21,604 bases of DNA from Bryobacterales bacterium. GTDB taxonomy: Bacteria > Acidobacteriota > Terriglobia > Bryobacterales > Bryobacteraceae. The notes beneath the pieces are model-generated. The model was not told the DNA's origin and did not search any database. It worked only from the letters and a program-made list of their open reading frames with translations. The position numbers were made by a program, and so were the translations under genes. Of the stretch, positions 1 through 6,959 are shown piece by piece (within the stretch, counting starts at the first letter, position 1; the number at the start of each line of letters is the position of its first letter). Location: contig PKZC01000106.1 in assembly GCA_003132905.1 (NCBI GenBank), forward strand, positions 30,094 through 51,697, given 5' to 3'.

Positions 1-2
1 TC

Positions 3-671
3 TTGAATGCCATCGGACACCCCGCGGCCGATCCCGCACATCCGTGGGAAAACTGGATCACCGTGGAACTCTTGGTGGTGGCGATTATCCTGGTCGTCTT
101 CGGGTTCTTGCGATCAAAGCTCTCGGTGGACAAGCCTGGAAGCTTCCAGCTCAGCTTCGAAGCGATTTATAAGTTCATCTCGGGTCAAACGAATGAATCG
201 ATCGATCACCATGCCGACCGCTACATGCCGTTTTTCGGGACTATTTTCATCTTTATTCTTTTTCTGAATCTGATCGGGATCATTCCCGGCCTGGAATCGC
301 CCACCATGTCTCCGGCGGTTCCACTTGCCTTCGCGATCGCGGTTTTCCTTTATTACAACTGGATGGGTTTTCGGGAACATGGCGTCGGAAAGTATTTGCT
401 GCACTTTGCAGGTCCGGTCTGGTGGATGGCGCCCATCATGATCCCCATCGAATTGATCAGTCATTTTGCACGGCCGTTATCACTGACCATTCGTCTTTAC
501 GCGAACATGTTCGCGGGCGAGCGGGTGACGGTGACCTTTCTCACGCTCACATATCTCCTGCTTCCGGCCGTCTTCATGGGACTGCACGTTTTCGTAGCAC
601 TCTTACAGGCTTTTATATTCATGTTGCTGGCTACCATCTATGTAGGTAGCGCAGTGGCGCACGAACACTAG
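3..671 (+). CDS. atpB: ATP synthase F0 subunit a (5' end probably cut by the window edge)
   Basis: Membrane stator subunit of F-type ATP synthase. With the c-ring it forms the ion path that drives rotation. The 222 visible residues contain several hydrophobic segments. The C-terminal half carries the family hallmark PLSLTIRLYANMFAGE, which includes the essential Arg of the helix facing the c-ring, and ends in a hydrophobic helix and AHEH. Family members of this type usually have more sequence before the SVDKPG stretch, and the first codon here is a TTG two bases from the edge. I therefore read it as a 5'-truncated gene rather than a real TTG start. Subunit c follows 96 bases downstream on the same strand, the normal order a-c. 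Identification is firm; the start is not determinable. Confidence 0.93.
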   Translation: MNAIGHPAADPAHPWENWITVELLVVAIILVVFGFLRSKLSVDKPGSFQLSFEAIYKFISGQTNESIDHHADRYMPFFGTIFIFILFLNLIGIIPGLESPTMSPAVPLAFAIAVFLYYNWMGFREHGVGKYLLHFAGPVWWMAPIMIPIELISHFARPLSLTIRLYANMFAGERVTVTFLTLTYLLLPAVFMGLHVFVALLQAFIFMLLATIYVGSAVAHEH

Positions 672-698
672 CGGCTTTATCCGTTCGCAAGCGTGAGC

Positions 699-717
699 CC
701 GCCGTCCCCCAGGGCGG
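699..717 (+). other. Intercistronic hairpin between atpB and atpE
   Basis: CCGCC (699-703) pairs with GGCGG (713-717) around a nine-base loop in the 96-base gap between atpB and atpE. No T tract follows, so it is not a classic terminator. Hairpins here could mark a processing site or help set the high c-subunit level, but that is inference. The SD of atpE (AAGGAGAA, about 753-760) lies outside the stem. Confidence 0.3.
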
Positions 718-767
718 ATTGGGAACCACCTCCTGGCGAACAATTTCGTATAAGGAGAACCACTCGA

Positions 768-1070
768 ATGAAACGTAAACTCATGTACTCGGCAGGCATG
801 TTGATGCTGCTGGGCAGCCCGATTTTCGCGCAGACACCCGCCGGCGGAAGCGGAACAACGGACTGGCATCTGCCATTCGCCTATCTCGCCATGGGCATTG
901 CATCGGGCCTCTGCGGATTAGGCCAGGGCAAAGCCGTCGCTTCAGCCACCGAAGGAATGGCTCGCAATCCTGGCGCTGCTGCTGCAATTCGCGGCGCACT
1001 CATTCTTGGACTGGTGCTGATTGAATCACTGGCGTTGTATACGCTGGTCATCACCTACGTCGCAAAATAG
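768..1070 (+). CDS. atpE: ATP synthase F0 subunit c
   Basis: Proteolipid that forms the rotating c-ring. The start ATG at 768 follows a good SD (AAGGAGAA) at eight-base spacing. The product is 100 residues, longer than the usual 75-85 because of an N-terminal signal-like extension (residues 1-21, ending FAQ). Two membrane helices flank the polar loop ARNP (residues 65-68). The ion-carrying carboxylate is Glu86 in helix 2 (LIESLALY). Aligned by eye with the Ilyobacter tartaricus Na+ c-subunit, Gln53, Glu86, Ser87 and Tyr91 fall on the Na+-ligand positions Q32, E65, S66 and Y70, while P28 is Cys and T67 is Leu. Coupling-ion choice is therefore an open question. Last gene of the visible atp cluster. 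Confidence 0.93.
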   Translation: MKRKLMYSAGMLMLLGSPIFAQTPAGGSGTTDWHLPFAYLAMGIASGLCGLGQGKAVASATEGMARNPGAAAAIRGALILGLVLIESLALYTLVITYVAK

Positions 1071-1077
1071 TTTGGCC

Positions 1078-1108
1078 AAGGGGCGGCCGTGTGCTGCCCC
1101 TTTCCCTT
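1078..1108 (+). terminator. Probable terminator after atpE
   Basis: Ten-base-pair stem (1078-1087 with 1093-1102, one G-T wobble) closed by the five-base loop CGTGT and followed by TTTCCCTT. It starts eight bases after the atpE stop. The U tract is interrupted, so termination may be partial. The next gene starts at 1111, directly behind it, so the aldolase is either fed by read-through or has a promoter within atpE. Confidence 0.6.
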
Positions 1109-1110
1109 CG

Positions 1111-1995
1111 ATGAAACTCCAAGGTATCTTCAGCCCCATCACCACACCCTTCAACCACGAAGGCGAGCTGTGGAAAGTGAAAGTCCAGCACAACATCGAA
1201 AAGTGGAATGCCACAGGACTGAGCGGCTATGTCGTGGTCGCTTCCACCGGTGAAAGCGTCATGCTGGGCACCGATGAAAAGATCCAGCTCTGGGAATGGG
1301 TGGCGCAATGGGCTGCGCCCGAGAAATTGCTGATCGCCGGAACCGGCATGGATAGCGTGCATCAAACCGTGACGCTGACGAATCGCGCGGCCGATCTCGG
1401 CTACAAAGCCGCGCTGGTCAAAACGCCGTCATTCTACAAGGGACAGTTCAGCAAGCCCGAAACGCAGATGTTGTTCTTCCGCGCTGTGGCCGATCAAGCT
1501 AAGATTCCGGTGGTGCTCTACAACTTTCCGCAGAACACCGGCATCGATCTCGCTGCCGAGGCGGTGGCTGAGCTATCGCATCATCCCAACATCATTGGGA
1601 TCAAGGAGAGCTCAGGGAACGTCGAGAAGCTCTTGCAGATGGTCCGCGAGACCAAGAAAGGCTTTCAAGTTCTGACGGGGTCGGCAACCACTCTTGCCCC
1701 GTCGCTCGCGATCGGCTGCACCGGCGGCATTCTCGCGTTCGCGAACGCAGCGCCGTACGCGACCATTTCCATTTGGGAGGCGCATCGCACGCGCGAGCCT
1801 CAGGCTGCGTTGGACTGGCAGAATCGCATTGGCCGCGCCGCCAAGCTGGTGACTACGAAATACGGCATCGGCGGCCTGAAATACGCCATGGATTTGACCG
1901 GTTATTACGGCGGACCGCCTCGGCTGCCACTCACCGTTCCTACGCCAGCGGCAAAGCAGGAGATCGAAGTAGCGTTCGCCGATCTGCGAGGCTGA
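1111..1995 (+). CDS. DapA-superfamily class I aldolase, 4-hydroxy-2-oxoglutarate aldolase-like
   Basis: A 294-residue TIM-barrel lyase that uses a Schiff-base lysine on pyruvate-type substrates. Landmarks are the opening GIFSPITTPF, ASTGES (residues 44-49, equivalent to the GTTGES loop), catalytic Tyr137 in VLYNFP and Schiff-base Lys165 in GIKESSGN. The arginine that binds aspartate semialdehyde in true DapA (YNVPSRTG) is Asn142 here (YNFPQNTG). That change and the C-terminal GYYGGPPRLPL resemble vertebrate HOGA1, which splits 4-hydroxy-2-oxoglutarate into pyruvate and glyoxylate. I favour that reaction but cannot exclude another 2-keto acid. No clear SD precedes the ATG. Upstream is the atp terminator, and the last 56 bases overlap the end of pyrF on the other strand. 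Confidence 0.8.
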   Translation: MKLQGIFSPITTPFNHEGELWKVKVQHNIEKWNATGLSGYVVVASTGESVMLGTDEKIQLWEWVAQWAAPEKLLIAGTGMDSVHQTVTLTNRAADLGYKAALVKTPSFYKGQFSKPETQMLFFRAVADQAKIPVVLYNFPQNTGIDLAAEAVAELSHHPNIIGIKESSGNVEKLLQMVRETKKGFQVLTGSATTLAPSLAIGCTGGILAFANAAPYATISIWEAHRTREPQAALDWQNRIGRAAKLVTTKYGIGGLKYAMDLTGYYGGPPRLPLTVPTPAAKQEIEVAFADLRG

Positions 1996-2857
1996 TGTTG
2001 ATATCGTCGATCATACGCCGCGTGTTTTCCCGAACCAGCCGCGCGAATGCATCGCGTGTGATATTGGGATCGCGGAACGAGTACGTGATCCCTCGCGACG
2101 AGTTCACAACGGCACCGAGGCCATCTTCGTTGAAACACTCGGCAGCGGCCTTTGCGCTACCGCCCTGCGCTCCGTAGCCCGGAACCAGGATCAGCGCTTT
2201 CGGCATCAGCGACCGTAGCCGGCTGCCTTCTTCGGGAAACGTTGCGCCGATCACCGCACCGATAGAACTGTAGCCGGATTCTCCCACCAAATCGCGACCC
2301 AGTTCGTTCAACACGCCAGCGATTTTTTCATACAACGGCTTGCCGGTTTCGGCCAGCGGCTGGTCTTCGAAGTCCTTCGAGCCGGCGTTCGACGTTTTCA
2401 AAATCACGAACAGCCCCTTGGCATGCTTGTGGCACGCTTCGACAAAAGGAATCAAACTGTCGCGGCCCATGTATGGCGTCACGGTGAGCGCGTCGCAATC
2501 GAACACATCGCTACCCAAGTACGCATTCGCGTAGGCTTCAGCAGTTGAAGAAATGTCGTTGCGCTTGCCATCGGCAATTACCAGCAAGCCGCGCCGTTTT
2601 GCCGCGCGAACGGTATTGTCAAAAGCCTGCATCCCTGCGACGCCGTATTGCTCGAAGAACGCCAATTGCGGTTTGACGGCTGGGACCAAATCGGCCACCG
2701 CGTCGAGAATCAATTCATGGAATTCGGTGATCGCCGCGCAAAAATCGCCGCTTCGAACAAACGCGGGCATCTGATCGATGCGCGGATCGAGGCCCACCAC
2801 GCAGCGACTGTCTTTTGCGCGAATTGCTCCGATCAAGCGGTCGGCGAACGACGCCAT
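1940..2857 (-). CDS. pyrF: Orotidine-5'-phosphate decarboxylase
   Basis: Last step of de novo UMP synthesis, decarboxylating OMP to UMP. The 305-residue length and motif layout match the longer type-2 PyrF group. The catalytic Asp-Lys-Asp network is visible as ADGKRNDI (D96, K98, D101), preceded by VGLDPR near residue 21 and the barrel strand VKPQLAFFE (61-69). The phosphate-binding end is seen as LVPGYGAQGG and VVNSSRGI. The ATG is two bases after the stop of the 75-residue gene upstream and lacks a strong SD, suggesting translational coupling in the pit-small ORF-pyrF run. The C-terminus overlaps the convergent aldolase gene by 56 bases. Confidence 0.93.
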   Translation of the reverse strand: MASFADRLIGAIRAKDSRCVVGLDPRIDQMPAFVRSGDFCAAITEFHELILDAVADLVPAVKPQLAFFEQYGVAGMQAFDNTVRAAKRRGLLVIADGKRNDISSTAEAYANAYLGSDVFDCDALTVTPYMGRDSLIPFVEACHKHAKGLFVILKTSNAGSKDFEDQPLAETGKPLYEKIAGVLNELGRDLVGESGYSSIGAVIGATFPEEGSRLRSLMPKALILVPGYGAQGGSAKAAAECFNEDGLGAVVNSSRGITYSFRDPNITRDAFARLVRENTRRMIDDINISLADRRTLLRSPALPLA

Positions 2858-2859
2858 CT

Positions 2860-3087
2860 CTAGAAATTATAGAGGACTTGGCGAAGTGCGTCCTGATACT
2901 CCTGCCGCGCAGCCTTGGCAGCGTTTCTTGCATCTTCTTCCGTGAAGTTCGCGAGGTCCCATTTCTCCACCGCGATCATGGAATGATCGGGCGTGGCAAG
3001 GTCTTCCTCGGCGCGAATGGCGGCGATCCAGCGGTCGACGGCCGCCTTGTAGTCGGATCTAAGCTTATCCAGTTCCGTATTTTCCAT
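2860..3087 (-). CDS. Small charged alpha-helical protein of unknown function
   Basis: I do not recognise this 75-residue protein. It has no signal peptide or membrane segment, is rich in Ala, Glu, Asp and Lys, and looks like two helices: about residues 4-28, then 50-72 after the linker TPDHSMIAVEKWDLANF. It sits four bases after the phosphate transporter gene and two bases before pyrF. This tight packing is the main support that it is translated. Many bacterial Pit transporters are paired with a PhoU-like helical partner, which is missing here, so a role beside the transporter is possible but speculative. The proposed start is the ATG at 3087. Confidence 0.65.
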   Translation of the reverse strand: MENTELDKLRSDYKAAVDRWIAAIRAEEDLATPDHSMIAVEKWDLANFTEEDARNAAKAARQEYQDALRQVLYNF

Positions 3088-3091
3088 ATGG

Positions 3092-4678
3092 TTAGAACAC
3101 GTTCTTCAGCGCCCAGAACAGGAAGCCTGACATGAGCATGGCAGCGGGAAGCGTCAGCACCCAAGCCAGCGCGAGGTTGCGAACGGTGGACAACTGCAGC
3201 CCCGTATGATTAGCGGCCATCGTGCCGGCAATGCCGGACGAAAGCACGTGAGTGGTACTCACAGGCAAACCCATATAATCGGCCAAGCCGATGGTTGTCA
3301 TAGCGGTTATTTCAGCGGCCGCGCCTTGCCCATAAGTCAGGTGATCTTTGCCGATCTTTTCGCCCACCGTCACCACAATGCGCTTCCAGCCGATCATCGT
3401 GCCCAGACCTAGCGCCATCGCTACAGCCACCTTCACCCAGAGCGGAATGAACTTGGTGGCGAGATCAATGTGCTTCTTGTAGTTGCCGAGGGTCTTCAGG
3501 TCATCCGGGCTAAACGTAGCCTTGCCGGACTTCTGGACCAGGCGGATTGTCTCGCTGACGACATACATGTCGTTGCGGAAGTTGCGCGTCATGTCGGGCG
3601 GCACGTTCTTGAGTTCCTTGTAAAGGGCGGTCTCGTTGCCGATATCGCCGATCAGTGAGCGTAGCGCCAGCATGGTGTTGGCGTTGAATTCCTTGGTGCG
3701 AATGAACGCTGTTAAATCATCGCGCGGGTCGGCCACCACGGCGTTCGGGTCAACGTAGCGACTGACTACCTGAACGGTTTGTTGCGACACCGCCAGAAAG
3801 TCCTGGGTTTGCGCCGGCGTAACGGCGCGATTCAAGGCGTAGGTCGTTGGCACAGTGCCGATCAGGATGAGCATGATGAGTCCCATGCCTTTTTGTCCGT
3901 CATTAGAACCGTGTGCGAAACTCACGCCAGTGCAGGTAAAGATGAGCAGAGCGCGAATCCAAAAAGGTGGTGGTTCACCGTTCTTCGGCGCTTCATAGAG
4001 TCTCCGGTCTTTGATAACCGCTTTACAGAACAATAGGAGCAACCACGCAAGGCCGAATCCCACTAGAGGCGAGAGCAGCAGCGACCGGCCAACGCCCGCC
4101 GCCTGAGTCCAGTCCACTCCGCTGGTGCCCTGCCGCGGATTCATCAGTTGGTTCGCAATGCCGACACCGATGATGGAGCCGACCATGGTGTGCGAACTGG
4201 ATGCGGGCAACCCGAAGTACCAAGTGCCGAGATTCCAAAGGATGGCGGCGATCAGCAAGGCAAAGACCATCGCAAAGCCCGAACCGCTGCCCACTTGCAG
4301 GATCAACTCCACGGGCAGCAAAGTGATGATCGTGAAGGCGACCGCCCCGCTGGAAAGCAACACACCGATGAAGTTCCATGCGCCGGACCACGCCACCGCT
4401 AAGTGGGGCTCCAGGGAATGCGTATAGATGACCGTTGCTACGGCGTTCGCCGTATCGTGAAAGCCATTCACGAACTCAAAGCCGAGGGCAACCAGGAGCG
4501 CGACGCCCAGCAATAGGTATGGGTAAACAGACGTTCCGCGCTCGACCTGCAAGTCCCGAGCGAGGCTGACGACGGTGTAGATAAGTCCAACAATGAGAGC
4601 CACTCCGAAGACGACCATGCCGATCATTCCGGGGCTTTTCGACATTTTCTGATGTAGTGCGGGTGCAGCAGCGGCCAT
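3092..4678 (-). CDS. PiT-family inorganic phosphate transporter
   Basis: Inner-membrane phosphate carrier of the PiT family (528 residues; E. coli PitA is 499). The duplicated family signature is present as GFHDTANAVAT (residues 72-82) and, in the second half, GSNDGQKG. The matched SSSHTMVGSIIG and STTHVLSSGIAG elements are also seen. Roughly 10-12 hydrophobic helices are split by a large hydrophilic segment (about residues 285-415), as in PitA. The start ATG at 4678 has a strong SD (AAGGAGAA). It is the first gene of a minus-strand run with the 75-residue protein and pyrF. No PhoU-like gene is adjacent. Substrate (phosphate, possibly as metal-phosphate) is from family knowledge. Confidence 0.92.
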   Translation of the reverse strand: MAAAAPALHQKMSKSPGMIGMVVFGVALIVGLIYTVVSLARDLQVERGTSVYPYLLLGVALLVALGFEFVNGFHDTANAVATVIYTHSLEPHLAVAWSGAWNFIGVLLSSGAVAFTIITLLPVELILQVGSGSGFAMVFALLIAAILWNLGTWYFGLPASSSHTMVGSIIGVGIANQLMNPRQGTSGVDWTQAAGVGRSLLLSPLVGFGLAWLLLLFCKAVIKDRRLYEAPKNGEPPPFWIRALLIFTCTGVSFAHGSNDGQKGMGLIMLILIGTVPTTYALNRAVTPAQTQDFLAVSQQTVQVVSRYVDPNAVVADPRDDLTAFIRTKEFNANTMLALRSLIGDIGNETALYKELKNVPPDMTRNFRNDMYVVSETIRLVQKSGKATFSPDDLKTLGNYKKHIDLATKFIPLWVKVAVAMALGLGTMIGWKRIVVTVGEKIGKDHLTYGQGAAAEITAMTTIGLADYMGLPVSTTHVLSSGIAGTMAANHTGLQLSTVRNLALAWVLTLPAAMLMSGFLFWALKNVF

Positions 4679-4698
4679 AGTTCTCCTTCAGCCTGCCT

Positions 4699-4743
4699 AC
4701 TATAAACCCGCAGTATTACGATTTGCTTAATTTCCGGTTACAA
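4699..4743 (-). promoter_or_regulatory. Candidate promoter for the pit-pyrF run
   Basis: In the 88-base gap between the acetyltransferase stop and the transporter start, the minus strand reads TTGTAA (4743-4738), 19 bases, then TAATAC (4718-4713). A second possible -10, TATAGT, lies at 4704-4699. The spacing of the first pair is long and the second has no good -35, so this is a weak prediction. Confidence 0.25.
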
Positions 4744-4766
4744 CGACATTCCGGGCGGAAAAACCT

Positions 4767-5420
4767 TCAGTCAATTTTCAGCTGGCGTGTGAGCCGTACG
4801 AAGCCCGGCACGCCCAGGATTTTATCGACCTCGGCGCAGCGCTTCTCGTCCAGCACTTTGAATCCCGATTTCTCATAGGCCAACCGCGCCGCATCGTTGC
4901 CTATGTACGTCGTGATTTGCGCCAGCCCGCACCCGGCCCGGCGTGCTTGAACAAGCGCTTCGTCGATCAAACTGCTGATTAGCCCGCGCCGCCGGAACTG
5001 CGGCAATGTAGCGACGCTCTCGATAGCGAAATCGGCTCCAACCTCGGACGGCATGCAGGCGGCCCAAACAGGACCCACCCGCTGATAGGATCGAGCGGCA
5101 TCCGCCTCGGTCCACCCCAGATCGCGCTGTACGTTGGACATCGCATCGCCCACGATTTCCCATGCCCCCCGGGTTTCAAAGCCGCAGAGCGCCGCTGCGC
5201 GTTCGCCATCGATCTCCGCGATCAAAAAGCTTTCGCAATGATAGAGCGACTGTGGCTCGGCTAGAGCCAGACGCCGCAAGTAATCGAGACATCCCGCTTC
5301 ATCGGCGCCGATGATCAGATCCCACAAGCCGCACCCCAGGTGCGCGCGCGAAGCGGCAAACATCACCCACGCCAGGAATTCAGCATCATCCAAGGTGCCG
5401 CAGCGGATACGAAGCGCCAT
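4767..5420 (-). CDS. GNAT-family N-acetyltransferase
   Basis: Cytoplasmic acetyl-CoA-dependent acyltransferase of 217 residues; the acceptor cannot be told from sequence. The acetyl-CoA motif A is seen near residues 145-165 as ATLPQFRRRGLISSLIDEAL (the R/Q-x-x-G-x-G/A pyrophosphate loop), followed by a motif-B-like IGNDAARLAYEKSGFKVL. The N-terminal half is a family-specific extension. The start is fixed by context. The ATG at 5420 shares one base with the TGA of the upstream dehydrogenase gene (TGATG), a typical coupling arrangement. A longer in-frame opening upstream is only the dehydrogenase gene read out of frame. The ORF ends at 4767. Confidence 0.82.
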   Translation of the reverse strand: MALRIRCGTLDDAEFLAWVMFAASRAHLGCGLWDLIIGADEAGCLDYLRRLALAEPQSLYHCESFLIAEIDGERAAALCGFETRGAWEIVGDAMSNVQRDLGWTEADAARSYQRVGPVWAACMPSEVGADFAIESVATLPQFRRRGLISSLIDEALVQARRAGCGLAQITTYIGNDAARLAYEKSGFKVLDEKRCAEVDKILGVPGFVRLTRQLKID

Positions 5421-6802
5421 CAGGCGGTCATGAGTGCCGTAACAGTGGTACGGTCGATCACCTGTTGATAAGCGTCCAGCATTCCTTCGATCGGAACGAT
5501 GGTTGTGGCCAGCGACTTCGCATCGAATTGCTTCTTGTCGAGAAGTTCGACGAAACGCGGGATGTCGCGCATCGGATTCGCGCCGCCATATTGGCCCGCG
5601 TGATGAGTGCGTCCACCGATGGTGAATACCACAGCGGGTAAGGTGACATTGCCGGTGGGAAGACTGGTGGTGACGATGTGGCCGCCGGGGGCGCACATCA
5701 TATAGGCCTGCTGGATGGGAAGAATGCCAGTGGGATCGGGCCCGGCTTCGAGCTTCGGTTTCGCGCGATCGGCACCCACCGCTTCTACGACGAAGTCCGC
5801 GCCCGCGCCACCCAAGAGTCCGCCGGAATCGCGGCCGCCCGCCCACAGCCGGTTGTTCGGGCCATTGGAAAGCTCACGAACCTTTTCCACAAGTTTGTCG
5901 CCTTCCACGTTGGGGTCCAGCACATGTGTTGCGCCCACCTTGAGGGCGACCTCGCGGCGAACGCGAATTGGATCGATGCCGATGATCGTCGAAGCGCCGG
6001 CAATGCGCGCGCCCTGGATGGCGCTCAATCCTACGGGACCGCACCCCACCACAGCAACGATCGATCCTATTCCGACGTCGGCCAAGACTTGCGATGCCGT
6101 GCAACCCAATCCTGCAACACTCACGCAACTACAGACCATGCCGAGGTCAGCGGCCGACGCTTTGGTGAAGACCGGCACCACCCATTCTTCGAACGTGACC
6201 ATCAGCTCGGCCAGCCCACCGATGTGCGAGTTGGCGTAGACAGGTGTACCGTCGCGCATGTCGGCGATGGGGACAAGATCGTTCGGACCCTGGCGGCCGA
6301 GAAACTGGCACATATCGGCGCGGCCGCGCAGGCATTGATAACACGAGCCGCACTGCGGCGTGCCCGATACACAAACGCGGTCGCCCACCTGGACCCGGCG
6401 TACTTCGGGCCCGACTGCTTCTACAGTTCCCACGCCGCCATGTCCCTGAATCAGCGCCATGCGCGACATCGCCAGGAAGGCAGGGGGAACAACACGCGGC
6501 GGGGCATCTTTTACCGCCGGAGGTAAGCCCGGCGGGGGAAGCCCAAGTACGTCGCTCGAATTGGAGTAGCAGAGGTTGGTTGCTTCCGTCCGGACCACGA
6601 TTTGCCGGCCGCTGATGGGGCGCAACGTCAAATCCTGAAGCGTGGTGCGGCCGGGTCCAGCGCCGCGCGAGACCCATCCGCGAAATTTTCGGCCTGGCGC
6701 GGCAGCTTTGGATTGTGCCAGCAACGTCCCACTTTGCGCCGCCAGCGCGACACCTCCAGCCAGCACGCCCCGGCGGGAGAAGGCAGAATCTTTCGGTTCC
6801 AT
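5420..6802 (-). CDS. Zinc-dependent MDR alcohol dehydrogenase-like oxidoreductase with Tat signal
   Basis: Medium-chain dehydrogenase/reductase of 460 residues. Visible elements are a catalytic-zinc Cys78, His121 in GHGGVGTVEAVG (the usual GHE Glu is Gly), probable third ligand Cys226, structural-zinc cysteines C151, C154, C157 and C165, and the Rossmann loop GCGPVG (253-258) with Asp277 suggesting NAD preference. The N-terminus is a twin-arginine signal: SRRGVLAGG (residues 9-17), a hydrophobic stretch, then LLAQ. This would export a folded enzyme, unusual for an NAD-linked family. I chose the ATG at 6802 because it places the RR motif normally; the in-frame extension to 6865 is encoded by the tandem repeat upstream and looks non-coding. 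The gene is coupled to the acetyltransferase by a one-base overlap. Confidence 0.85.
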   Translation of the reverse strand: MEPKDSAFSRRGVLAGGVALAAQSGTLLAQSKAAAPGRKFRGWVSRGAGPGRTTLQDLTLRPISGRQIVVRTEATNLCYSNSSDVLGLPPPGLPPAVKDAPPRVVPPAFLAMSRMALIQGHGGVGTVEAVGPEVRRVQVGDRVCVSGTPQCGSCYQCLRGRADMCQFLGRQGPNDLVPIADMRDGTPVYANSHIGGLAELMVTFEEWVVPVFTKASAADLGMVCSCVSVAGLGCTASQVLADVGIGSIVAVVGCGPVGLSAIQGARIAGASTIIGIDPIRVRREVALKVGATHVLDPNVEGDKLVEKVRELSNGPNNRLWAGGRDSGGLLGGAGADFVVEAVGADRAKPKLEAGPDPTGILPIQQAYMMCAPGGHIVTTSLPTGNVTLPAVVFTIGGRTHHAGQYGGANPMRDIPRFVELLDKKQFDAKSLATTIVPIEGMLDAYQQVIDRTTVTALMTA

Positions 6803-6820
6803 CGGAACCAGTGTATCCTT

Positions 6821-6869
6821 AACGCCACAGCCGAAACCCAACCTCAACACCACAGCCGAAACCAAACCT
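6821..6869. repeat. Two-copy tandem repeat, 25-base period
   Basis: Copies at 6821-6844 and 6846-6869 share CCACAGCCGAAACC exactly and differ at two of 24 positions overall. They sit in the 157-base divergent region between the Tat-dehydrogenase start (6802) and the next plus-strand gene. Could be spacing-sensitive regulator sites or a simple slippage duplication. Confidence 0.75.
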
Positions 6870-6879
6870 TGGCGGGCAT

Positions 6880-6901
6880 GGTACTAGCACATACCAGTAC
6901 C
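6880..6901. promoter_or_regulatory. Inverted repeat, candidate operator
   Basis: GGTACT (6880-6885) and AGTACC (6896-6901) form a perfect six-base dyad with a ten-base spacer. It lies in the divergent intergenic region, where a dimeric regulator could act on both genes. No regulator gene is adjacent and no clear -35/-10 pair overlaps it, so the role is inferred. Confidence 0.35.
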
Positions 6902-6927
6902 AAGCGGCGATTTGGTTGGTTGGGTCC

Positions 6928-6944
6928 ACCGATGCATCATCGGT
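6928..6944 (+). promoter_or_regulatory. Hairpin abutting the ribosome binding site of the JAB-like gene
   Basis: ACCGATG (6928-6934) pairs perfectly with CATCGGT (6938-6944) around the loop CAT. The SD-like CAGGTGA begins at 6945, and the ATG is at 6960. In the mRNA the stem would lie immediately 5' of the SD and might modulate initiation. Confidence 0.4.
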
Positions 6945-6959
6945 CAGGTGAACATTACC

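Noticed and set aside
5421..5846. N-terminal extension of the acetyltransferase to 5846
   Set aside because: The extra part is the dehydrogenase gene read out of frame. The TGATG overlap fixes the start at 5420.
5678..6526. 282-residue plus-strand open frame opposite the dehydrogenase
   Set aside because: Antisense to clear MDR motifs; His/Arg-rich nonsense product.
6803..6865. N-terminal extension of the Tat-dehydrogenase to 6865
   Set aside because: It would be encoded by the tandem-repeat region and push the twin-arginine motif inward. The ATG at 6802 gives a normal Tat signal.
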